Below are positions 52,474-62,280 of a DNA stretch of 64,000 nt, one piece after another. Each line of letters opens with the position of its first letter. Position 1 is the stretch's first letter. Both the position numbers and the translations under genes were made by a program. The notes under the pieces were generated by a model, which made no database searches, had not been told where the DNA came from, and saw only the letters and a list, made by a program, of their open reading frames with translations. This DNA is from Pleurocapsa sp. CCALA 161 (GTDB lineage Bacteria > Cyanobacteriota > Cyanobacteriia > Cyanobacteriales > Xenococcaceae), in contig NZ_PVWF01000002.1 in NCBI RefSeq assembly GCF_003003995.1, positions 1 to 64,000 on the forward strand, given 5' to 3'.

Positions 52474-54516
52474 TTACTGCCAATCTGACCAATCCTGATT
52501 AAAGATAGAAGTATCAGGAAACGCAGTAGGATTACCACTTTCGTCTAAGCGTTTTTTGAGTATTTTAAACTGATCTTCCTGAATTAATGGCTGATCTACC
52601 AATTGATAAGGCATAACCTTTTGCTCTAAACTAAAGACTGCGGTAATGCCAGCAGCAGCACCAGAAGACCATTCAAAAGAATGTACCCGATAGGCAGCAG
52701 AAGCAATATGGCTAGTAGCAATACTCTTTCCTGACACAATTAGGTTATCAATTTTTTGAGGAATCATGGCTCTAAGAGGAATTTGGAACGGATACGCCTG
52801 GCCGCCACCTTTTCTCTCTCCCTCTCGCTCAGTGTTACCCGCTTTCTCTGGTGGACTCTCATTCATACAGGGATGAAAATCGATCGCATAATGACCAATA
52901 CCCACAGAGTCAGGGTAAATTGACGAACGAGTACGTTGTTGAATTTTATCAATGTTTTTGTGGCGATTGCCGATCGGGTCTTCACTATCTAGTTTTGTCC
53001 ATAGCTGACGATAGGTTTTAGCATCAAGTTTTTGAGCGTAATATTCGTTGCGATAGTCTGCTCGTGAAATATCTATTTCATTAATCTCAAAGCCTTTAGA
53101 ATAGCCAGGATAAACTCGACCCACAATCCTTCTCCCCTCTCTAATATAGGGATATTTTGATAAGCCATGAGCCGTTCCCATCGGCGAGTCTATGCCTTGA
53201 AGAAAAAGGTTGTTGGGATAAGGTTTTTTTACTCCATCTCCTAATTGAGAGTCGGTAGTTCCCTCGACTAACCAGTAGAAATAACCTAGAGCATGATCTT
53301 CCCCTCGGCTGAGGGTTGTAGTACGCAATCCTCCCATCCAGCCATTTGGTTCAAGCTGACCCAATTCTAAAAGCTGTTGGCGAGTATAAATCAAATTATC
53401 TTTTGCTGTTCCTGGACGATAATCATTCCCCCAAGTCCAGTTTTGCATCGAGATATCGCCTGGAGTCGGGACAGTAAATTCAATCCCGCTAAATTTTTTG
53501 AGATCTCCTTTTTTAGGACTCCAAATCCGACGATAGGTGAAAACTAAATCAAAGTCTGCTAGTCTTTCTAGTTCATAACTGTAATAGTTTTTATGCTCAT
53601 TATAGAAGGTGGGCATCTTATGTGCTTGAGGTTCTTCTGTCGCCTCCATGGCAAAGGTATAAGTAAACCCTTGGGTGCAGTACTCATCTCCTGTCATGCT
53701 AGAAGAAGAAGGTTCATAAGAAGATAAAGGATCGATGCCTAAACGATAGGGAATATCAGCTAAACCGACAATTTCACCTGTTTCTGTGGCTTCAATTACA
53801 TACCAGTCTGCTGATTTATCTGAGGTGCTGGCTGGCACAAAGCGAATTATCTCTTTGTTGAATTTCTCTGAGTCTTCATAGCTATAGGCATCTTCAATCG
53901 TGCTAGATAGAGGAAGGGTATTTAACGGTAAATATTCATTGTTTGAGCTATGTTGAATTCCTATGGCGCTGGTAATTTGCTGACCTGTTCCTTCTCCTGT
54001 AATAGTTTCAATCTTTAAATCTTTAATGACCGTAGAGGGAAACCATTTAAGGTTGCCATTGCCTTTAGCCTCAGCATCTTTTAGCTGTTGCCACATTAAT
54101 TGATTGGCATCTTTGGGTAGAAAACAGGATTCACTAACCCAACAGTCTCCAGGATTTAGTTTGCCGTAAAATTCTTCAATACGCTTCCTTAATTCTAAAT
54201 AGCCCTTGGGAAAAAATAACTGGGAACGTTGAGTAGTTCTTTCATCTAAGGCTGAAGTTCCCTGAGCAGATATTTGACCCCCCACCCAGTCAGTAATTTC
54301 CGTCATGCAGACTGTCTTACCTGCGAGCAAAGCTTCATAAGTGGCAGCTACCCCTGATAATCCGCCACCAACTACTAATAGCTCACATTCTTCGGTACGC
54401 TCGATAGTCGCAGGAGTGGAAGATTTTGGAGGAGATGTTTGAGCTAATACCCCTGTATCCCAAATCAACATACCAAAAGACACTGATATTAGCGATTTTA
54501 GCCAATTTAAAGACAC
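52474..54516 (-). CDS. Exported FAD-dependent oxidoreductase
   Basis: The 680-residue protein has a signal peptide (LKSLISVSFGMLIWDTGVLAQ), then an FAD-binding Rossmann motif LLVVGGGLSGVAAT (46-59), EITDWVGGQISAQGTSA and the late NLIVSGKSIATSHIA / SFEWSSGAAAG segment typical of the FAD_oxidored family. The substrate is unknown. A cleaved signal peptide on a flavoprotein suggests export after folding, but no twin-arginine is seen in the N-region, so the route is unclear. The gene is long for the family because of a central insert. Confidence 0.85.
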   Translation of the reverse strand: MSLNWLKSLISVSFGMLIWDTGVLAQTSPPKSSTPATIERTEECELLVVGGGLSGVAATYEALLAGKTVCMTEITDWVGGQISAQGTSALDERTTQRSQLFFPKGYLELRKRIEEFYGKLNPGDCWVSESCFLPKDANQLMWQQLKDAEAKGNGNLKWFPSTVIKDLKIETITGEGTGQQITSAIGIQHSSNNEYLPLNTLPLSSTIEDAYSYEDSEKFNKEIIRFVPASTSDKSADWYVIEATETGEIVGLADIPYRLGIDPLSSYEPSSSSMTGDEYCTQGFTYTFAMEATEEPQAHKMPTFYNEHKNYYSYELERLADFDLVFTYRRIWSPKKGDLKKFSGIEFTVPTPGDISMQNWTWGNDYRPGTAKDNLIYTRQQLLELGQLEPNGWMGGLRTTTLSRGEDHALGYFYWLVEGTTDSQLGDGVKKPYPNNLFLQGIDSPMGTAHGLSKYPYIREGRRIVGRVYPGYSKGFEINEIDISRADYRNEYYAQKLDAKTYRQLWTKLDSEDPIGNRHKNIDKIQQRTRSSIYPDSVGIGHYAIDFHPCMNESPPEKAGNTEREGERKGGGQAYPFQIPLRAMIPQKIDNLIVSGKSIATSHIASAAYRVHSFEWSSGAAAGITAVFSLEQKVMPYQLVDQPLIQEDQFKILKKRLDESGNPTAFPDTSIFNQDWSDWQ

Positions 54517-54700
54517 TTTAAATCCCCCTATGATGTAGCAACTCGATCAATTTCATTAATATAGTTCCCAGTTAAGCATTTTTTTTTAAGTTTGTTAGGG
54601 AAATAGTTTACTCATAAGCTGAACTATACTAAACCTGCAATCTAGTCTGAAAAGAATTTTGCCGTAATTATTTAATGTCTAAATTAAACTTCTAAATTAA

Positions 54701-55777
54701 ATGTCCAGTTCTTTGTTAGTTAATCTCGCTATCCTATTTGACCAACCAACAGGTATTGCTACTTATGCCCAAAATTTAATTAACAATTGGAATCTTCAGG
54801 CAACATTACTATCGGCGGTAGAATTTCCAGGGTTTAATCACTATCAGATTGCCGATCACATGACCCCAGCCCAAGGAAGTAAAGGTCATTTGAAGCGCTT
54901 ATTCTGGACTCAGTTTGAACTACCTCAGATTTATCAACAGTTGAAGGCAGACTTAATCTATTCTCCCATTCCTGAAGCACCTCTATATAGTAAATCTCGC
55001 TATGTAGTTATGTGCCACGATTTAATTCCTCTTCGTTTTCCTCGTCGCACTTCTCCCTTAACCAATTATTTTCGCTATGTTGTCCCACAAGTATTGCAAC
55101 AAGCAGAGCATATACTGTGTAATTCTCAAGCTACCGCCACAGATTTAGTTGATTATTATGGTATTGATGCTGATAAAATTACAACCATTTTACTAGGATA
55201 CGATCGCCTTAATTTTTATCCGAGAGAGCAAACTAATAACCCTGAAGCACCCTATTTATTATATCTTGGTCGCCCAGATCCTTATAAAAACCTGGCTGGT
55301 TTAATTACTGCTTTTGCCCAGATGCCTAATCAAGATTATCATTTAGCGATCGCTGGATCTAGTGACCCTCGTTTTACCCCGCAACTCCAACAACAGGCGC
55401 AAGAATTGGGCATTGCTCATCGGGTTAAATGGCTCAACTATTTAAGTTATCAAGAATTACCAATAGTAATTAGTAATGCCGTCGCCCTAGTATTTCCGAC
55501 TTTTTGGGAGGGTTTTGGCTTGCCTGTATTAGAAGCAATGGCTTGTGGAACTCCTGTAATCACCTCGAATTTAGCTTCTTTACCTGAAATAACTGACAAT
55601 GCAGCAATTTTAATTAATCCCCGCAATACTGCTGAAATTGCTGGGGCAATGATGGATCTAATAACGGATCAACAAATGCGATCGCAATTGAGCAAACTCA
55701 GTCTAAAACAAGCGCAAAAGTTTAGTTGGGCAAAAACAGGGGCAGCAACTCAAGCGCTTCTACAACGATATCTTTGA
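54701..55777 (+). CDS. Glycosyltransferase family 4
   Basis: The 358-residue GT-B enzyme has the N-terminal acceptor domain with YAQNLINNW and VMCHDLIPLRFP, and the C-terminal donor domain with LLYLGRPDPYKNLAGLI, WLNYLSYQELP and the EX7E motif in FWEGFGLPVLEAMACGTPV. This is the pattern of retaining mannosyl- or glucosyltransferases of polysaccharide synthesis. Donor and acceptor are not assignable. It stands alone and is divergent from the FAD oxidoreductase. Confidence 0.92.
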   Translation: MSSSLLVNLAILFDQPTGIATYAQNLINNWNLQATLLSAVEFPGFNHYQIADHMTPAQGSKGHLKRLFWTQFELPQIYQQLKADLIYSPIPEAPLYSKSRYVVMCHDLIPLRFPRRTSPLTNYFRYVVPQVLQQAEHILCNSQATATDLVDYYGIDADKITTILLGYDRLNFYPREQTNNPEAPYLLYLGRPDPYKNLAGLITAFAQMPNQDYHLAIAGSSDPRFTPQLQQQAQELGIAHRVKWLNYLSYQELPIVISNAVALVFPTFWEGFGLPVLEAMACGTPVITSNLASLPEITDNAAILINPRNTAEIAGAMMDLITDQQMRSQLSKLSLKQAQKFSWAKTGAATQALLQRYL

Positions 55778-55916
55778 AGAGTCATATTGCCCTGCTCGCA
55801 CAACATTGAAGATTTCCAGCAAATGCTGGGCATACTAATGACGCAAGTTAACTAAAATGATCTTCGATCTCAACTAATCTAATTAATCAAGATTAACTGT
55901 ACATTAATCAAAAAAT

Positions 55917-56556
55917 ATGAAATGCGAAATAAAATATAAGCCAGCATTTTCAGCCATTTTTGTCACCCTAGAACCTGGGGAAAAAATTGTCGCTGAAGCA
56001 GGAGCAATGGCTAGTATGGATAGCCAAGTCACCATTAAAACTGAGTTGGCTGGAGATTTGTTTTCAGCTTTGGCTAAGAAGTTTTTGGGGGGGGTGAATC
56101 ACTATTTGTTAATGTTTTTAGCAATGAAACTAAGCAATATGTAAATTTGGTTTTAACCCAATCTGTGGTCGGAGAGATCGCCGAAATTGAACTTCATGGT
56201 GAGGATATGTACTTTCAACCAGGAGCCTATATTGCTAGTACCCCAGGAATTAAAATTGGCGTGCGCTGGGCGGTTGGGCAAGTTTAATTGCGGGAGAAGG
56301 ATTGTTTAAGTTGCGATTAAGTGGCAAGGGTCGGGTCTTTTTTGGCGCTTATGGTGGGATCACCAAAGAGGATACTCTTAAATATTCTGTAGAAAACATC
56401 GGTGGACTATCTTTCAAAAGTTTGAAAACAGGCATCTTCGGCGGAGAAGGATTTGTCTGCCGCTTCTCAGGAGAAGGACGTTTATGGATTCAATCCCACA
56501 ATCTATCTCCCTTAATTAATTTCTTAAATCCGTTTCGTCCTACTAAAAGTGACTAA
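55917..56556 (+). pseudogene. TIGR00266/AIM24-family gene with two frameshifts
   Basis: Three frames together give one complete family protein of about 214 residues. Frame one (55917-56093) gives EIKYKPAFSAIFVTLEPGEKIVAEAGAMASM in two parts and ends ALAKKFLG. Frame two from about 56093 gives ESLFVNVFSNETKQYVNLVL, then VVGEIAEIELHGEDMYFQPG and STPGIKIGVRW. Frame three from about 56266 gives ASLIAGEGLFKLRLSGKGRV to the end (NFLNPFRPTKSD). Both breaks are repaired by adding one G: first in a run of eight Gs (56087-56094), then in GGGCGGTTGGG near 56266. The gene is either a recent pseudogene, phase-variable, or a sequencing artefact. Confidence 0.85.
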
Positions 56557-56720
56557 ATAATCCAAGGTGCTAGTTAACGCAAGTTACATCGCGTTTTGAG
56601 CAAGAATACTCTTACTCAAAAGCCGACTCTGGGCGCTTGTTCTTTTCCCCTTTAACCTTTGCCCTTTAACCTAACCTTATAGATATATATAATTAGCACT
56701 CGTTAAACGAAAAGTATTAT

Positions 56721-57533
56721 ATGTCGTATCATTCTCCCCAAAGCTCTAAAAATGAACCAGAAAGTAATAGTCAGATAATCGTCATAATTAGCATTTTTTT
56801 AGCTGCTGTTATCTTAGTAATTTTATTGTTCAATCTATTAGTTAATGGCTTAATCAGCATCATTCCCCTTGAGTTAGAACAAAAATTAGGGGCAGTCATC
56901 GCACCCATATATGAAAAACAAGCTCTAGATTCTCCCCAGCAAACAACTCTCAATCAGCTTTTAGATCGATTGGAGAATAAATTACCCCCTGAGCAACAAG
57001 AGCATAATCAATATCAAGTTTTATATATACCTGAAGATACTGTAAATGCGATCGCAATTCCTGGCAACAAAGTAATTATTTATCAGGGATTATTAAAGAA
57101 AGTCGATTCGGAAAATGAATTGATGATGATTTTGGGACACGAATTGGGACATTTTGCCCATCGAGATCATCTCCGCAGTTTAGGGAATGTTGTGGTGTTA
57201 CGAATGACAATTGCTTATTTTTTAGGTGATGCCAGCATTTTTAAATCAATTATCGCCACCAGCATTAAGGCAATTAGTCAAGCTCAATATTCACAAAAGC
57301 AAGAAAAGCAAGCTGATCAATTTGGCTTGATGTTGTTAGACAAAACCTATGGTCAAGTAGCAGGATCAACGGATTTTTTTCATAAACTGAGTAAAGAACA
57401 AAAAAGCAACCTGGATTTTCTTGCTTCTCATCCCGCTCCTGAGAAAAGAGTTAAGGAAATTAATAAGTTAATCAAAGAAAATAAATACCGTCTTGGCTCT
57501 GTTACCCTTTTACCTAAAACTTTGAATTATTGA
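56721..57533 (+). CDS. M48-family zinc metallopeptidase
   Basis: The 270-residue protein has an N-terminal membrane helix (IIVIISIFLAAVILVILLF, about 19-37), then the peptidase with HELGH (140-144), followed by AHRDHLRSLG and KQEKQADQFGLMLL carrying the third zinc ligand. NAIAIPGNKVIIYQGLL is the typical upstream strand. It resembles Oma1/BepA-like M48 proteases, which degrade misfolded membrane or envelope proteins. The domain probably faces the periplasm or lumen. It is convergent with psbA. Confidence 0.92.
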   Translation: MSYHSPQSSKNEPESNSQIIVIISIFLAAVILVILLFNLLVNGLISIIPLELEQKLGAVIAPIYEKQALDSPQQTTLNQLLDRLENKLPPEQQEHNQYQVLYIPEDTVNAIAIPGNKVIIYQGLLKKVDSENELMMILGHELGHFAHRDHLRSLGNVVVLRMTIAYFLGDASIFKSIIATSIKAISQAQYSQKQEKQADQFGLMLLDKTYGQVAGSTDFFHKLSKEQKSNLDFLASHPAPEKRVKEINKLIKENKYRLGSVTLLPKTLNY

Positions 57534-57568
57534 AGATAATAAATCTTTTCTCCAGATTGCGGCTGATC

Positions 57569-57596
57569 AAAAAAAACGCCTTTCTTAGGAAAAGCG
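57569..57596 (-). terminator. Intrinsic terminator downstream of psbA
   Basis: On the minus strand CGCTTTTC and GAAAGGCG pair (one mismatch) around a four-base loop and are followed by eight Ts. The hairpin lies 47 bases beyond the psbA stop codon. Confidence 0.8.
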
Positions 57597-57642
57597 CCTT
57601 TGAACCCAATCAATTAAAGTTATAAAGAGGTAAGAAAAATCT

Positions 57643-58725
57643 TTAACCGTTGATAGCAGGGGCAGTCATTGCTACAGGTGTAGCTTCACCACTAGCTAAA
57701 TCAAGAGGAAAGTTGTGAGCATTGCGTTCGTGCATTACCTCAAAACCAAGGTTAGCGCGATTGAGTACATCAGCCCAAGTATTGATTACATGACCTTGAG
57801 AATCCATTACGGATTGGTTAAAGTTAAAACCGTTAAGGTTGAACGCCATGGTAGAAATGCCCATCGCCGTAAACCAAATCCCAATTACAGGCCAAGCACC
57901 AAGGAAGAAGTGTAAAGAGCGTGAGTTGTTAAAAGAAGCATATTGAAAAATCAGACGACCAAAGTAGCCATGAGCAGCAACAATGTTGTAGGTTTCTTCT
58001 TCCTGACCGAATTTATAGCCATAGTTTAAGGACTCGGTTTCGGTTGTTTCACGAACTAGAGAAGATGTTACCAACGAACCGTGCATTGCCGAGAACAAAG
58101 CACCACCAAAAACACCAGCTACACCGAGCATATGGAAGGGGTGCATCAGGATATTGTGTTCAGCTTGGAATACAAGCATGAAGTTGAATGTTCCGCTGAT
58201 TCCCAAAGGCATTCCATCTGAGAAAGAACCTTGTCCCAAAGGATAGATTAAGAACACGGCGGTTGCTGCGGATACAGGTGCAGAATAGGCTACGCAGATC
58301 CAAGGACGCATACCAAGGCGGAAGCTGAGTTCCCACTGACGACCCATCCAACAAAAAACACCGATCAGGAAATGGAAAATAATTAGCTGATAAGGACCCC
58401 CATTATAGAGCCACTCGTCTAAAGATGCGGCTTCCCAAATAGGATAAAAATGGAGACCGATCGCATTACTTGAAGGCACAACTGCACCAGAAATAATATT
58501 ATTTCCGTAGATCAGTGAACCAGCTACAGGTTCACGAATACCGTCAATATCTACAGCGGGTGCTGCCACAAAAGCGATGATAAAGCAGATGGTAGCAGAG
58601 AGAAGACAGGGAATCATGATCACGCCAAACCAACCTACATAAATACGGTTGTTAGTGTTAGTGATCCAGCGGCAAAATTTTTCCCAAAGACTATAGTCTC
58701 TGTCTTGGCGAATAGTAGTTGTCAT
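57643..58725 (-). CDS. psbA: Photosystem II protein D1
   Basis: The 360-residue protein has all functional residues in standard positions: Tyr161, Asp170, His190, His198, Ser264, His332, Glu333, His337, Asp342 and Ala344, with a 16-residue C-terminal extension removed by CtpA. Gln130 marks the low-light (PsbA1-like) rather than the high-light Glu130 form. Gly80, Phe158 and Thr286 show it is not the microaerobic D1' type. Unusual residues compared with the common sequence are Trp126, Phe135, Ser152 and Ala209. D1 binds the Mn4CaO5 cluster, P680 and QB in the thylakoid. Confidence 0.99.
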   Translation of the reverse strand: MTTTIRQDRDYSLWEKFCRWITNTNNRIYVGWFGVIMIPCLLSATICFIIAFVAAPAVDIDGIREPVAGSLIYGNNIISGAVVPSSNAIGLHFYPIWEAASLDEWLYNGGPYQLIIFHFLIGVFCWMGRQWELSFRLGMRPWICVAYSAPVSAATAVFLIYPLGQGSFSDGMPLGISGTFNFMLVFQAEHNILMHPFHMLGVAGVFGGALFSAMHGSLVTSSLVRETTETESLNYGYKFGQEEETYNIVAAHGYFGRLIFQYASFNNSRSLHFFLGAWPVIGIWFTAMGISTMAFNLNGFNFNQSVMDSQGHVINTWADVLNRANLGFEVMHERNAHNFPLDLASGEATPVAMTAPAING

Positions 58726-58937
58726 AGATTATATATAGCTGAATATGTTTTACATCATTTATTGACGATAGAGTAACTATCTTATTTTCTCAGTATATTT
58801 ACATCTCTTCTAATTTAAACGTATAATTTAGTAAATTTTTTCTACCTTATATTAAGTAATTAAATTACCCTGAAATAGTTAGTAATATATCGACATTTTG
58901 TCGTTGATAGTTAATAAAAATAAATGAAATAAGATAT

Positions 58938-59525
58938 TTATTTGAAGTTAAGTAACGCTTTTGTTTCATTAGCAGATAATTCGCGCGATTCTCCAGGGTT
59001 TAAGTTAGTTAAATCTAATTTAATCCCATTACCACCGATCGATACTCTCACTAACCTTAAGGTGGGAAAGCCAACCGCAGCCGTCATTCTTCTTACCTGA
59101 CGATTCTTGCCCTCGGTGAGAATCATTTCTAGCCAGCACGTAGGTATAGATTGGCGATCGCGTATTGGTGGCATACGCGGTGGTAAATTTGGTTCAGGAG
59201 ATAGTAAGCGTACCTTAGCTTTTCGAGTACGATAGTTTTTAATTATTACACCATTACGCAGTCGATCTAGTACCGATTCATCAGGAATCCCCTCAACCTG
59301 AACATAATAAGTACGGGGGTGGGCAAACTTAGGATTAGCTAATCGGTTTTGCAGTTGACCATTATTAGTTAGTAATAATAGTCCTTCACTGTCTCTGTCT
59401 AATCTACCTACAGGATAAATTTCAGGAATAGAAATATAATCTTTTAGAGTTGAACGAGGATGATCACTATTGTCGGTAAACTGACACAATACTCCATAAG
59501 GTTTATAAAACAAAAGATATTTCAT
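58938..59525 (-). CDS. 23S rRNA pseudouridine synthase, RluE-like
   Basis: The 195-residue protein has the RsuA/RluB/E/F catalytic block [17 protein letters not shown] with Asp43, KTYYVQVEG-like [11 protein letters not shown], and the C-terminal [12 protein letters not shown] motif. It lacks the N-terminal S4 domain, as RluE does. In E. coli RluE makes pseudouridine 2457 in 23S rRNA. It is the last gene of a leftward run aroC-trmH-rluE with gaps of 19 and 38 bases. Confidence 0.9.
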   Translation of the reverse strand: MKYLLFYKPYGVLCQFTDNSDHPRSTLKDYISIPEIYPVGRLDRDSEGLLLLTNNGQLQNRLANPKFAHPRTYYVQVEGIPDESVLDRLRNGVIIKNYRTRKAKVRLLSPEPNLPPRMPPIRDRQSIPTCWLEMILTEGKNRQVRRMTAAVGFPTLRLVRVSIGGNGIKLDLTNLNPGESRELSANETKALLNFK

Positions 59526-59563
59526 AGCGATCGCTGATAATTAGATACTCATATCACTAACGC

Positions 59564-60214
59564 TTATGAAGGCAAAATTTCTCCTTGCTCTCCCAGTTGA
59601 GGATATGTTTTTCCCTGGCGATAATACATAGCTGCGATCTCAGGATATCCCCATTCAAATGCCGTTTGCTGGTAAATTTCTGGAGTTAAACGAACTTGAT
59701 CGTAAAAGCCAGCCTGCAAACGTTGTCGTTGGGCTTCAAACAACACTACCGCATTAGCAACGGAGACATTAAGAGACTGCACCATACCCTGCATGGGAAT
59801 AATAATATGTCCATCTACCAAATCCGCAGCTTCATCGGTAACACCCCATTTTTCTGTCCCCAAAAGAATTGCCGTGGGTAGGGTATAGTCAACTTCTCGA
59901 TAGTCAATAGCGATCTCGCTTAAATGAGCAGCGTATACCCGATACTGCTGCTGTTGGAGATGTTTAATAGCAGTTTTGATTTCAGGATAGGAATGCAACT
60001 TGACCCATTTCTCGCTTCCTTGGGCAACCTGAGAATAGGTTGGTGTCTCACTATAGCGATTTACGGCATGAACGGCAAAAATACCCACTGCATCACAGGT
60101 GCGCATAATTGCCGAGAGGTTATGAGGCTTATGAACATCCTCCATTAATACCGTCAAATCTGGCTGTCTTTGAGCTAAAACTTGTTTGATACGTTCATAT
60201 CTGCGAGGAATCAT
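59564..60214 (-). CDS. trmH: tRNA (guanosine-18-2'-O)-methyltransferase TrmH
   Basis: The 216-residue SPOUT enzyme has motif 1 LMEDVHKPHNLSAIMRTCDA, motif 2 AILLGTEKWGVTDEA and motif 3 IPMQGMVQSLNVSVANAVVL forming the knotted SAM site. The C-terminal extension (to QGEILPS) is typical of TrmH. It methylates G18 in the D-loop of tRNAs. It lies between aroC and rluE in an apparent operon. Confidence 0.93.
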   Translation of the reverse strand: MIPRRYERIKQVLAQRQPDLTVLMEDVHKPHNLSAIMRTCDAVGIFAVHAVNRYSETPTYSQVAQGSEKWVKLHSYPEIKTAIKHLQQQQYRVYAAHLSEIAIDYREVDYTLPTAILLGTEKWGVTDEAADLVDGHIIIPMQGMVQSLNVSVANAVVLFEAQRQRLQAGFYDQVRLTPEIYQQTAFEWGYPEIAAMYYRQGKTYPQLGEQGEILPS

Positions 60215-60233
60215 GTACTTTTAATAACTTTGA

Positions 60234-61328
60234 TCATATTTTTAAAGTCTTACACTGAGCTTGGTTGTACAGTAAGCGATCGCATAATACTAAAGCTACC
60301 ATAGCTTCAACCATCGGTACGGCTCTAGGTAATACACAGGGATCGTGTCTACCTTTGGCAGCTAAGACAGTTTCTTCCCCACCTTGAGTAACGGTTTTTT
60401 GTTCCTTCCCAATAGTTGCCGTGGGTTTAAAGGCCACCCGAATAACAATATTTTCCCCGTTAGAAATACCGCCTTGGATTCCGCCAGAACGATTGGACAC
60501 CGTGCGAGCCTCACCATGTTCGTCAATATAAAATTCATCGTTGTGTTCACTTCCTGTCATGGTAGTGCCAGCAAAACCTGAGCCGATTTCAAACCCTTTG
60601 GTAGCAGGAAGAGACATCACTCCTTTAGCCAGATCTGCTTCTAACTTATCAAAGACAGGATCGCCTAAACCCTTGGGTACATGACGCGCCACACATTCGA
60701 CTACCCCACCTAAAGAATCTTGTTCTTTTCTGGCTTGCTCGATCCGCTCAATCATTACTTCTGCGCATTCGGCATGGGGACAGCGGACAATATTGCTTTC
60801 CACTTGTTCTAGGGTAACTGTATTAGGATCGACTTCTGCCTCCAAGTCTTTGATCCGTTTAACGTACCCCACGATTTCCACCCCAGCAACTAGATGCAGA
60901 ATCTTTTTGGCGATCGCTCCTGCTGCCACTCGACCAATGGTTTCCCGCGCCGAAGAACGCCCACCACCTTGATAATTACGAAAACCATACTTGGCATCAT
61001 AGGTAGCATCAGCATGGGAAGGACGATATTTAACCGCCATCTCATCATAGTCTTGCGATCGCGCATCTTTGTTTCGCACTAAAATTGAAATTGGCGTACC
61101 CGTAGTTCTACCCTGAAACACTCCAGACATAATTTCACAGGTATCGCTTTCCTTTCTAGGGGTGGTGATTTTACTTTGACCTGGTTTACGGCGATCTAAA
61201 TCTATCTGGATTTCCTCTGCGCTAATCTCTAGCTGTGGGGGGCAACCATCAATGACTACCCCAACGCCTCCACCGTGAGATTCACCATAAGTTGTGATGC
61301 GAAATATCTGCCCGAACGTGTTCCCCAT
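60234..61328 (-). CDS. aroC: Chorismate synthase
   Basis: The 364-residue protein is full length. [22 protein letters not shown] opens the family; [34 protein letters not shown]-like [17 protein letters not shown] and [17 protein letters not shown] follow. The enzyme uses reduced FMN to make chorismate from EPSP, the last common step to aromatic amino acids, folates and quinones. It is the first gene of the run with trmH and rluE. Confidence 0.98.
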   Translation of the reverse strand: MGNTFGQIFRITTYGESHGGGVGVVIDGCPPQLEISAEEIQIDLDRRKPGQSKITTPRKESDTCEIMSGVFQGRTTGTPISILVRNKDARSQDYDEMAVKYRPSHADATYDAKYGFRNYQGGGRSSARETIGRVAAGAIAKKILHLVAGVEIVGYVKRIKDLEAEVDPNTVTLEQVESNIVRCPHAECAEVMIERIEQARKEQDSLGGVVECVARHVPKGLGDPVFDKLEADLAKGVMSLPATKGFEIGSGFAGTTMTGSEHNDEFYIDEHGEARTVSNRSGGIQGGISNGENIVIRVAFKPTATIGKEQKTVTQGGEETVLAAKGRHDPCVLPRAVPMVEAMVALVLCDRLLYNQAQCKTLKI

Positions 61329-61921
61329 GATGCCTATTGCGTCGTATTAAAACGACTTGTATTGTATCGCAACTTCAGCAGTCGTTGTTATTTTACAAGG
61401 TGAACTCGATCGTGATTTTGTTAGTTCTTGAGGGCATATACATGTAGTTTTTAGTTTTAGTTCTCATGATTAATTTGTGGGCAAAGAGCCAATCTTAAAA
61501 CGTTGTTGCTCTCAGTTATTGTTTGTCCATCCTCCCAAAGCGCGATCGCTCTATGTTTATTTTTACTGCTTTTACTAATAGTGCGATCGCCAATTCTTTT
61601 TAATGTATCAACACAGTAAAGTATTCTTAAAAAAAATACTTAATCAAAATCTTAAATAAATATAAATAAGTAATAATACGGTTGATTTTAGTCTTAATAA
61701 ACAGCTTAATGTAAACTATAATATTTGGTCAAAACGAAGTTTTCGCGCAAAAAATTTAGCTAAATATGTATCAAAAGATAGATATCTTTTGATTCTTGAA
61801 AAACCCCAGAATATTAATTGAGTTAGAAATCGAACTATGGCGATCGCCTTTAATTAGTAATCCGTTGTTTGATCAAAAAAAATTACAATTTTAGCAATTT
61901 ATTCATTACAAGCAGTCTATT
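61329..61921. other. Intergenic region (593 bases)
   Basis: This long AT-rich spacer lies between divergent genes and has no recognisable coding or RNA gene. A perfect ten-pair palindrome with a four-base loop (ATCAAAAGAT-AGAT-ATCTTTTGAT) sits at 61770-61793. It has no T-run, so it is not a clear terminator. Three HIP1-like GCGATCGC sites are present. Confidence 0.5.
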
Positions 61922-62128
61922 ATGAAAATCCACAACGTAATCGGTATTGATGGCTATACATTGATAGTTTATTGTTCGCTCGATCAGCTATATCGTTTCA
62001 GCATTATTGACTGTTCGGGAATTGCTTTTAGCTTTGATAATCTTTTTTTGACTGCAGAAGAAGCAAGTATTAAAGGACGTGCTGCTATAGAAATTGCTTT
62101 TGATTTTGATAGATATCCTCAGTACTAA
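61922..62128 (+). CDS. Small hypothetical protein
   Basis: I do not recognise the 68-residue protein. It reads like a small alpha/beta protein: strands VIGIDGYTLIVYC and YRFSIIDCSGIAFSF, then the helix TAEEASIKGRAAIEIAFDF. The composition is normal for the neighbourhood and the sequence is not low-complexity, which supports coding. Short proteins of this shape occur in cyanobacteria without known function. A 16-base palindrome follows at 62152-62169. Confidence 0.55.
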   Translation: MKIHNVIGIDGYTLIVYCSLDQLYRFSIIDCSGIAFSFDNLFLTAEEASIKGRAAIEIAFDFDRYPQY

Positions 62129-62151
62129 AACTAATCAATTGTTCAATCTTG

Positions 62152-62169
62152 AATGAGCGTGCGCTCATT
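62152..62169. repeat. Short perfect palindrome
   Basis: AATGAGCG and CGCTCATT flank a two-base centre in the spacer between the small hypothetical gene and the M20 amidohydrolase gene. There is no T-run. It could be an operator for the downstream gene or the stem of a weak terminator. Confidence 0.4.
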
Positions 62170-62280
62170 GATAAGTAATGCTGCTACAAAATAATTAAGA
62201 TATGTGAGTTTTTTGAAGTAACATTTTTTATATAATTAAAACGATTAAAAGCAAATTTTTATTCGGCAATTTTATAAGAT

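Noticed and set aside
56087-56094. Programmed ribosomal frameshift in the TIGR00266 gene
   Set aside because: A second unrelated break near 56266 and the lack of a slippery heptamer or downstream structure make programmed shifting unlikely.
55917-56144. Separate 75-residue protein and separate 84-residue protein at 56302
   Set aside because: Both are pieces of one TIGR00266 protein, with the missing middle present in a third frame.
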